Part shown: piece after piece, positions 6,637 through 11,979 of the stretch
Layout: every line of letters starts with the position of its first letter
Numbering within the stretch: position 1 is the stretch's first letter
Origin: a virus
Virus record (IMG/VR): IMGVR_UViG_3300031566_000450
Span: 1-20,827 of that record
DNA length: 20,827 nucleotides
Reading direction: 5' to 3' (one strand)
Notes under the pieces: generated by a model
The model's database searches: none
The model's input: only the letters and a program-made list of their open reading frames with translations
Told to the model about the DNA's origin: nothing
Program-made: the position numbers and the translations under genes

Positions 6637-7623
6637 ATGGCGGAAATTCATTCCGTCCCGCGTAATGGATACAACGTGGTCTCTACCTTCAGTGGGTGCG
6701 GAGGTTCGTGCCTGGGGTTTGAAATGGATGGCTACCGAACCCTCTGGGCAAACGAGTTCAGCACCCAAGCCGCCCGTACGTACCAAGTTAATCACCGTGG
6801 AGTTCCCCTGGATCGGCGCGACATACGTTTGGTTTGTGCGAGTGAAATACAGGCAGCACGAAGACCAGGGGAGATAGACGTGCTCGAAGGCTCGCCGCCA
6901 TGTGCGAGCTTTTCAGAGGCAGGGCATAAGAAGGAAGGATGGGGGAAGGTCAAGCGTTACAACGCGGAGATGCGACAGCGCACGGACGATCTGTTCTTCC
7001 ACTTCGCTCGTATCGTCCACGACCTACAGCCGAAGGTGTTCGTTGCCGAGAACACGCTAGGCCTGGTTCGTGGCTATGCGAAGGGGCACTTCAAGATCTT
7101 CCTCAGCCATCTGCGCGAACAGGGCTACCGTGTAGAGGCGAAGTTGTTGGATGCGATGTGGTTGGGTGTTCCTCAAAGGCGGCAGCGGTTGTTCTTCATC
7201 GGTGTTCGGAAGGATCTTGGCCTTCCTCCTGTATTCCCCCAGCCGTTCCCGTGGAAGTACGTGATGGCAGATGTTCTTCCCCATGTCGCCTACTTCCACC
7301 GGCCTGGCCTGACCAGCCGCAAGGTTCCTCGGCCCTGGTACAACGCGAAGCGCGAGGTGGCCAATGCGATCACGACTCATGCGATTCGTTCTTCGAAGAA
7401 GGCATGGTTTAGTTCATCGGGGATGGTTGAATTGGTTGACGGAACGAGACGGCGACTGACCGTTGACGAGATCAAGGTCTTGCACACGTACCCAGAGGAC
7501 TTCGAGCTAACGGGCAACGTCTACGATGCATGGGAAAGGGTCGGTCGCTCGGTGCCGCCCCGTATGATGTACGAGGTGGCGAAGACAATCCGGACGGGGA
7601 TTCTTGAAAGATGTATTTCGTAA
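6637..7623 (+). CDS. Cytosine-C5 DNA methyltransferase family enzyme with altered cofactor pocket
   Basis: This is a Dcm-type C5-cytosine transferase, 328 residues from ATG 6637; an in-frame ATG at 6553 would add 28 residues overlapping the previous gene. Motif I is VVSTFSGCGGSCLGFE (14-29). Motif IV is GSPPCASFS with catalytic C89. Motif VI is VAENT (E138), motif VIII QRRQR (180-184), motif IX RRRLTVDEIKVLHTYPEDF (271-289), motif X VGRSVPP (302-308). Two residues are unusual. The residue after the catalytic Cys is Ala90, where PCQ is common. The motif X Asn (GNSV/GNAV) is Arg304. In M.HhaI the matching positions, Gln82 and Asn304, line the cofactor pocket. The target recognition region between VIII and IX is short, possibly meaning low sequence specificity. 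I infer a carboxymethyltransferase using carboxy-SAM; plain methyltransferase activity is the alternative. Confidence 0.9.
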   Translation: MAEIHSVPRNGYNVVSTFSGCGGSCLGFEMDGYRTLWANEFSTQAARTYQVNHRGVPLDRRDIRLVCASEIQAARRPGEIDVLEGSPPCASFSEAGHKKEGWGKVKRYNAEMRQRTDDLFFHFARIVHDLQPKVFVAENTLGLVRGYAKGHFKIFLSHLREQGYRVEAKLLDAMWLGVPQRRQRLFFIGVRKDLGLPPVFPQPFPWKYVMADVLPHVAYFHRPGLTSRKVPRPWYNAKREVANAITTHAIRSSKKAWFSSSGMVELVDGTRRRLTVDEIKVLHTYPEDFELTGNVYDAWERVGRSVPPRMMYEVAKTIRTGILERCIS

Positions 7624-8027
7624 TGCGAAAGATCCACGTTGGAGTTGACGGGTGTTGGCTATGGACGGGGTCTCGGTGCAACGGTGGTTACGCTCAGGTC
7701 AGGCGTAAGGGGCGGATGATTATGCTTCATCGATATGTGCATGAAGCCATGGTGGGGCCTATCTCTGATGGGCTCGACTTGGATCATCTTTGCCGGGTGC
7801 GTCACTGTTGCAACCCTCGACACCTAGAGCCGGTTACGCGAAAAGAGAATATTGCTAGGGGGGAGTTACGGAACGTGATTCAGGAGTTGGCACAGGCTCG
7901 TACGGAATGCTGTAAGGGGCATTCTTATGAAGACGCATATATTTACAATGGCAAGAGGTACTGTCGTGGATGCAGACGTGAAGCGGATCGACGAAGGCAC
8001 GCAAAAGGCAAGCTCGCTAGGTCATGA
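7611..8027 (+). CDS. Free-standing HNH homing-type endonuclease
   Basis: This is an HNH_3-type phage endonuclease, 138 residues. GCWLWTG (14-20) and GYAQVRRKGRMIMLHRYVHE are the usual N-terminal part. The HNH core is LDLDHLC (55-61), HCCNPRHLEPVTRKEN (65-80), with D58, H59, N68 and H71 visible. After it comes a Cys/His module, ECCKGHSYEDAYIYNGKRYCRGCRRE, that probably binds zinc or DNA. ATG 7611 overlaps the end of the methyltransferase gene, and ATG 7623 is an alternative. The 3' end overlaps the in-frame upstream part of the CmoA-like gene. It probably nicks or cuts a DNA target and spreads by homing; its insertion between two modification genes looks secondary rather than functional. Confidence 0.87.
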   Translation: MYFVMRKIHVGVDGCWLWTGSRCNGGYAQVRRKGRMIMLHRYVHEAMVGPISDGLDLDHLCRVRHCCNPRHLEPVTRKENIARGELRNVIQELAQARTECCKGHSYEDAYIYNGKRYCRGCRREADRRRHAKGKLARS

Positions 8028-8721
8028 GCCGTCGCCTGACTGGCGGTTCGATGAGTCGGTGGTTGCCGTCTTCGAGGACATGTTGGCTCGCTCGATTCCC
8101 GACTACGAAGGGATGCGGAAGCTGACGACGGATCTCGCCGCGCAGTTCTTCATTGACTACAGTAACGTACTCGACCTTGGCTGCAGTAAGGGGGCGATGT
8201 ACGAGACGATGGGTCAGCACAAGTTCTGGCCTGAGCATCAGACGTACGTTGGTCTGGATAGTAGCCTTCCAATGATCGAGCACTGTCGTGCGACGTATGG
8301 TGCGGGTACGGGGTTCTGGTTGCTGGACCTCACCGTGGATGAGTTGCCCGTGCATCCGGAATCGTGCTCGGTGGTTCTCAGTGTCTTGACCATGCAGTTC
8401 GTGCCGATCAACTACCGCCAGGAGCTTTTGCGCCGGATCTACGACGCGATTCGGCCTGGTGGTGCATTCATCATGGTCGAGAAAGTCCTGGGCGAAAGCG
8501 CAGGTATGACAAAATTGTGGACATCCTTATACTGGGACATGAAGGAAGAGCATGGCTACACGATGGAAGAGATCGACCGTAAGCGCATATCACTCGATGG
8601 TGTGCTTGTGCCGGTCACTGCCTCGTGGAACCAAGACTTGTTGGAAAAGGCTGGCTTCTCAACAGTAGACTGCTACTGGCGTTGTATGAACTTCGCCGGA
8701 TGGATCGCAGTCAAGGAGTGA
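7927..8721 (+). CDS. cmoA: CmoA-like carboxy-SAM synthase (class I SAM-dependent enzyme)
   Basis: This 264-residue Rossmann-fold enzyme matches bacterial CmoA along its whole length, as judged against the E. coli sequence from memory. The N-terminal cap is DWRFDESVVAVFEDMLARSIP (38-58; E. coli DWTFDERV...). Motif I is VLDLGCSKGA (81-90), motif II GLDSSLPMIEHC (109-120), then LTMQFVP, then LRRIYDAIRPGGAFIMVEK (168-186). The region after it, IDRKRISLDGV (216-226), aligns with the CmoA segment carrying the arginine (Arg199 in E. coli) that contacts the carboxylate of carboxy-SAM; here R220. The C-terminus is RCMNFAGWIAVK. CmoA makes carboxy-SAM from SAM and prephenate, normally for CmoB-dependent tRNA wobble uridine modification; no CmoB is present here. 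The start is uncertain: ATG 7927 has an AAGGGG upstream, and GTG 7978 gives a length nearer to CmoA. Confidence 0.85.
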   Translation: MKTHIFTMARGTVVDADVKRIDEGTQKASSLGHEPSPDWRFDESVVAVFEDMLARSIPDYEGMRKLTTDLAAQFFIDYSNVLDLGCSKGAMYETMGQHKFWPEHQTYVGLDSSLPMIEHCRATYGAGTGFWLLDLTVDELPVHPESCSVVLSVLTMQFVPINYRQELLRRIYDAIRPGGAFIMVEKVLGESAGMTKLWTSLYWDMKEEHGYTMEEIDRKRISLDGVLVPVTASWNQDLLEKAGFSTVDCYWRCMNFAGWIAVKE

Positions 8722-8725
8722 AACC

Positions 8726-8824
8726 ATGGGTCTAAAGAATGGCGTTCCGAAAGGAACCGGCAGCACGAGCACCGGCAAGGACGTACAAGCCCCGGCCGAC
8801 GCCGTGACCAAGCCGAGAAAGTAG
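8726..8824 (+). CDS. Small ORF of 32 residues with strong SD
   Basis: ATG 8726 starts 4 nt after the CmoA-like stop and has AAGGAG with 8 nt spacing. The 32-residue product starts MGLKNGVPKGTG and is rich in Lys, Gly, Thr and Ala, ending KPRK. It has no hydrophobic core and would be disordered and basic. The SD and spacing support translation. Function is unknown. Confidence 0.5.
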   Translation: MGLKNGVPKGTGSTSTGKDVQAPADAVTKPRK

Positions 8825-8836
8825 TACGCAGCATCA

Positions 8837-8872
8837 CGCCTGACGATAGTTCCTGTGTGACAGCGTCAGGCG
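8837..8872. repeat. Inverted repeat, 9-bp stem
   Basis: CGCCTGACG at 8837-8845 and CGTCAGGCG at 8864-8872 are perfect reverse complements separated by 18 nt. There is no T tract after it, so it is not a simple terminator. It could be an RNA hairpin in the late leader or a protein-binding site. Confidence 0.6.
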
Positions 8873-8930
8873 CTGCCCGCTGGCTTAGCACCCGCGCTGT
8901 CTGCAGCACAACGGAGGCTAGTGGGACGAA

Positions 8931-8973
8931 GACCGGTACCAGGGTGCGGCAGCTGCAATCGTCGGTACCGGTC
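8931..8973. repeat. Inverted repeat, 10-bp stem
   Basis: GACCGGTACC at 8931-8940 and GGTACCGGTC at 8964-8973 are perfect reverse complements separated by 23 nt. Each arm itself contains the palindromes ACCGGT and GGTACC. An AT-rich run (AATTATTAG) follows at once, so the right arm could overlap a weak promoter as an operator, or the repeat could form a leader hairpin. Confidence 0.65.
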
Positions 8974-9067
8974 AATTATTAGCACGGGGCGGGGTTACGC
9001 CGCAGAACGAAACAACCCTTCCTCTCGTAGTGGCCTCGTCCCGTGTTTACTTAGTGGAGTGGTGGTG

Positions 9068-9586
9068 ATGTCGAAAGTCCTGGATCTCGGAAAGAAGAAC
9101 AAGCGCAAGGGCGGCAGGCCAACGGCTGCGGAGACACGCGACGAGTGTCGGCGTATCGCCGCGTTACTGGCGTCTGGTTTCGGCCCTGCCGACATCCGCA
9201 AGGAACTGAACCTCACCGAGCGGCAGTACAAGTATCGGATGAAGCTGCTACGGCAGCGGTCGCACGATGCGAAGGAAGTGTGGCCGAAGTACGTCGCGAA
9301 GGTCGACACCCGGTATCGCCAGTTCGAGGTGATCCGACAGAAGGCGCTGGCCGGCAACGACCTCAACGCAGCCATGCGTGCGATTGAGAACCTGCGTCGC
9401 TTGGATCTCGAAGTCATCCAGGTCGGCCAGGAGCTAGGCGAGTACGAGCGTCAGGCGCGCAAGAGCGAACTGACGATCAACGCCCCTACGCTCGGGATGT
9501 TCCACGACAAGCCTCCGGAGGTCGAGGGCCGAGAGAAGGCCAAGGCCGAGAAGGCTGCCGAGTCCGAGAAGCCGACCGTCCACTAG
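9068..9586 (+). CDS. terS: Terminase small subunit (putative)
   Basis: This 172-residue protein directly precedes the large terminase, as small subunits do. Residues 22-60 form a helix-turn-helix-like segment (TRDECRRIAALLASGFGPADIRKELNLTERQYKYRMKLL) suited to recognising the packaging site. A helical middle follows (YRQFEVIRQKALAGNDLNAAMRAIENLRRLDLEV), then an acidic/basic charged tail. ATG 9068 is chosen because it has GGAG 8 nt upstream; the frame continues open upstream to 8921 through the gap, but that part is not protein-like. The stop TAG is followed immediately by the terL ATG. Family call rests on HTH plus position. Confidence 0.8.
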   Translation: MSKVLDLGKKNKRKGGRPTAAETRDECRRIAALLASGFGPADIRKELNLTERQYKYRMKLLRQRSHDAKEVWPKYVAKVDTRYRQFEVIRQKALAGNDLNAAMRAIENLRRLDLEVIQVGQELGEYERQARKSELTINAPTLGMFHDKPPEVEGREKAKAEKAAESEKPTVH

Positions 9587-11023
9587 ATGGCACTCGCCGA
9601 ACATCAGTGGACGGAAGGGGACTTCCGTGAAATCAACACGCGCATTGATCGATGGCGCGTCGACCCAGTAGCCTTCGTTCGCGAATCAATCGGGATGAAC
9701 CCGAATCCACATCAGCAGCAGATGCTGAAGTCGATTCAGGAGTTCGTTTCTGGTGGTGGTAAGTTCGGGACGAGCATTCGATCAGGCCAGGGCTGCGGCA
9801 AGTCATGTGGCGCGGCGATGGCCATCCTCTGGTTCCTGGTGTGCTTCCGGAACTCCCTGATCCACTGCACGGCCCCGACAGAGAAGCAGCTGAACACGGT
9901 CCTCTGGGGCGAGCTTGAGAAGATGATCAGGAACTCCCCCTTCCTGAGACAGTTCTTGGAATGGCGTGCGACACGGATCTGCGTACGTGGCGAGTCGGTG
10001 AACTGGTCTGCGATTGCTTGTACGGCGCGTAACGTCGAGGCCATTCAGGGTAAGCACAGAACCGACATGCTAGTCGTTGTCGATGAGGCGTCGGGTGTAG
10101 AGGACAAGTTCCTGGACGCGCTTCTTGGCGGCATGTCGGAGCCGCACAACCTGGCGTTGATGATTAGCAATCCGACGATCCCGTATGGGATCTTCTACGA
10201 ATCTCACACCAAGGATCAGCATCTCTGGGACTCGATGCGATTCTCGGCACGTGAGTCGATGCTCGTTACTGACGCTCACATCGATAGGATGGAGCGCAAA
10301 TACGGACCCGAATCTCCGATCGTCAGGGTTCGTGTTGATGGCGAGTTCCCAGAGCAGTCCGAGATGTCTCTCATGAACCGGGTGCAGGTGCAGGAGTGCT
10401 GCAACCAAGATGAGTTCGAGGTCGAGGACAGTCTCTGGCACATGGGGATTGATGTTGCCCGGTATGGCGCGGACCAATCGGCTGCGGTTGTTCGTTCTGG
10501 CAGGAACGTCAAGTTCATCGATCGATGGCATGGCGCATCGTTAGGTGAATCGTGTGGACGGATCATTGGCATGCTGGGCGAGCTACCGCTCGTTCGGTGC
10601 GTCAAGGTTGACGAGATCGGAGTGGGTGCGGGGCTGTACGATATGCTAGTAGAGCAGCAGGGCGCGGGGAAGATCGATCAGGACGTCCTCCTGGTGCCTA
10701 TCAATGTTGCGCATCGAGCGTACGACGACGAGCGTTATCCTCGGCTGCGAGACCAGCTGTGGTTCGAGCTAGCCGATGTGGTGAACGCAGGGCAGATAGC
10801 TTTCTCGGACGATTGCGAGCGGGAACTCGTGGACGGGTTCGCGTCCGAGGTGGTGCCGATGGAATACAAGTTCACCATCGACGGACGGCGAGTGGTGGAC
10901 AAGAAAGACGACATGAGGGCGAAGCTGGGTTATTCGCCTGACATTGGAGATGCGATGTGCTTGGCCTTCCATGAGGAATCGGCAGGGCTTGTCGGGTTTG
11001 TGGATCTAGGCGTGGTTGCATGA
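9587..11023 (+). CDS. terL: Terminase large subunit
   Basis: This is the ATP-driven DNA-packaging motor with a headful or cutting nuclease, 478 residues. The ATPase half has a Walker A variant IRSGQGCGKSC near residues 64-74, Walker B MLVVVDEASG near 161-170, and a motif III-like LMISNP. The RNase H-like nuclease half shows three acidic sites: MGIDVARYGADQSA (about 286-299), VKVDEIGVGAGLYD (about 339-352), and a C-terminal PDIGDAMCLAFHE. These match phage terminases of the Terminase_6/GpA-like groups, docking the portal and cutting concatemers. ATG 9587 follows the terS stop with no spacer and no clear SD, suggesting coupling. Its own stop overlaps the ATG of the 54-residue ORF (ATGA). Confidence 0.95.
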   Translation: MALAEHQWTEGDFREINTRIDRWRVDPVAFVRESIGMNPNPHQQQMLKSIQEFVSGGGKFGTSIRSGQGCGKSCGAAMAILWFLVCFRNSLIHCTAPTEKQLNTVLWGELEKMIRNSPFLRQFLEWRATRICVRGESVNWSAIACTARNVEAIQGKHRTDMLVVVDEASGVEDKFLDALLGGMSEPHNLALMISNPTIPYGIFYESHTKDQHLWDSMRFSARESMLVTDAHIDRMERKYGPESPIVRVRVDGEFPEQSEMSLMNRVQVQECCNQDEFEVEDSLWHMGIDVARYGADQSAAVVRSGRNVKFIDRWHGASLGESCGRIIGMLGELPLVRCVKVDEIGVGAGLYDMLVEQQGAGKIDQDVLLVPINVAHRAYDDERYPRLRDQLWFELADVVNAGQIAFSDDCERELVDGFASEVVPMEYKFTIDGRRVVDKKDDMRAKLGYSPDIGDAMCLAFHEESAGLVGFVDLGVVA

Positions 11024-11184
11024 AGTGGGATGAGCAAGCACCGCCGATCGAGGTCACGCAGCACCAGAAAGAAATCATCGCCGCTGCTGTCACTCGGCTC
11101 CGAGAATGGAAGGGAGAAGCCTTACCTGAAGGTCGTGCCCTCGAAATCATCTGTGTCGACTTCATCGAGTCCTTCAAGGAATAA
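11020..11184 (+). CDS. Small ORF of 54 residues coupled to terL
   Basis: ATG 11020 overlaps the terL stop as ATGA, the typical sign of translational coupling. The product (MKWDEQAPPIEVTQHQKEII... ending FIESFKE) is acidic, with one likely amphipathic helix (TQHQKEIIAAAVTRLREWKG) and a second short helix. It reads like a real compact protein, whereas the competing frame from 11030 is a Ser/Arg-rich low-complexity stretch. No family recognised. Confidence 0.65.
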   Translation: MKWDEQAPPIEVTQHQKEIIAAAVTRLREWKGEALPEGRALEIICVDFIESFKE

Positions 11185-11215
11185 CCTATGGGGCAACATC
11201 AGAGTTCTACTATGG

Positions 11216-11752
11216 ATGGGGCACAAGCCAGTACGCATTGCGAAGATCTATGCGTTCCGTGGAATCGATGCGCAGCAGATCCGTTGGCAGAATTTCAAGC
11301 GATGGAGGATCGACGCGAAGACCGGCTCGAAGAGAGGCCCCCGCTGCCCCGGCTGCCGCAAGCGCAAGCCATGCTTCAAGACCGACCTCTGCAAGACGTG
11401 CTACTGGACTTCGCAGCGCAAGGGACGACCCAGCGGCCCCGCCGCCCCAGGCTGGAAGGGCGGAAGGACATTGACGCCGGATCAGGTACGGTTGACGCCG
11501 CAGTACCGAGCGTTCAGACGCCGTATCTTGAAGCGAGACAAGTATCGCTGCACCAAGTGTGGTGCGGAGCGAGTCGATGGCGCGAAGCTCGAAGTCGATC
11601 ATGTGGTGCCGCAAGCGGCGAGGAAGGATCTGATTCTGGACGAGTCGAATGCGCGGACGTTGTGCGTGACCTGTCACCAGGGGACGGATACGTGGGGCAA
11701 TCGTGCCAAGTACCACAGGCATTTGGAGCGGAAGCGGAGGCGGGATGGGTAA
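11216..11752 (+). CDS. HNH nuclease with HTH and zinc ribbon
   Basis: This 178-residue protein begins with an HTH-like segment (GHKPVRIAKIYAFRGIDAQQIRWQNFKRWR, 2-31), then a zinc ribbon C44xxC47 ... C59xxC62, a Gly/Pro-rich linker, and a C-terminal HNH domain: QYRAFRRRILKRDKYRCTKCGAERV...LEVDHVVPQ...LDESNARTLCVTCHQ. The HNH core is canonical (CxxC, DH, N, CxxCH). HNH proteins next to terminases can activate packaging cleavage (as in HK97 gp74); this one has an extra DNA-binding part and may instead be a mobile nuclease. The frame is open back to 11030, but that would overlap the 54-residue gene with unstructured sequence, so ATG 11216 is preferred. The stop overlaps the next ATG. Confidence 0.83.
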   Translation: MGHKPVRIAKIYAFRGIDAQQIRWQNFKRWRIDAKTGSKRGPRCPGCRKRKPCFKTDLCKTCYWTSQRKGRPSGPAAPGWKGGRTLTPDQVRLTPQYRAFRRRILKRDKYRCTKCGAERVDGAKLEVDHVVPQAARKDLILDESNARTLCVTCHQGTDTWGNRAKYHRHLERKRRRDG

Positions 11753-11969
11753 TCTAGTCCCCATCGGAAAGGCAGCTAGGGAGTCGCTATTGGCGATGGC
11801 CGAGAACATCGTCGACAACGCGCACGAGTGGGAAGGGGCGCTGCTGATCTACAAGAACGCTGACGGGCAGTTGGTGCTTTCGTCCGCGTGCGTGGAGGAT
11901 GGGACAGCGGTATCCTGGCTGGAGCTTACGAAAACCCAGGTTTGTCGTGATATTGTGGGGGAGCGGTGA
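11745..11969 (+). CDS. Hypothetical small protein upstream of portal
   Basis: This 74-residue protein starts at ATG 11745 with GGAGG 4 nt upstream and overlaps the HNH stop. The sequence MGNLVPIGKAARESLLAMAE...HEWEGALLIYKNADGQLVLSSA predicts one helix followed by a beta-hairpin and a final helix (SWLELTKTQVCRDI). Similar small helix-beta proteins occur near phage head genes, but I cannot name a family. It ends 10 nt before the portal start. Confidence 0.7.
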   Translation: MGNLVPIGKAARESLLAMAENIVDNAHEWEGALLIYKNADGQLVLSSACVEDGTAVSWLELTKTQVCRDIVGER

Positions 11970-11979
11970 GGCGGATGAG

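Larger units (their letters stand above)
8825..9067. other. Hairpin-rich gap before the packaging genes
   Basis: No protein gene is convincing in these 243 nt, although an open frame continuing upstream from terS covers part of them. The gap holds a perfect 9-bp inverted repeat (8837-8845 with 8864-8872), a perfect 10-bp inverted repeat (8931-8940 with 8964-8973), and an AT-rich patch near 8973-8983. No strong -35/-10 pair or T-tract terminator is visible. It is the largest gap between the modification block and the late genes, so a late-gene control region or structured leader is plausible. Confidence 0.5.

Noticed and set aside
8837-8973. Intrinsic terminators at the two inverted repeats
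   Set aside because: Neither is followed by a T tract.
8921-9067. Extended TerS N-terminus through the hairpin gap
   Set aside because: The 49 extra residues are not protein-like, and ATG 9068 has a clear SD.
8825-9067. tRNA gene in the hairpin gap
   Set aside because: The stems do not form a cloverleaf, and no T-loop GTTCGA-type sequence is present.
11188-11757. A 189-codon open frame on the + strand overlapping the HNH gene
   Set aside because: It has no motif and is a shifted reading of the HNH gene, whose CxxC, DH and N residues clearly mark the true frame.
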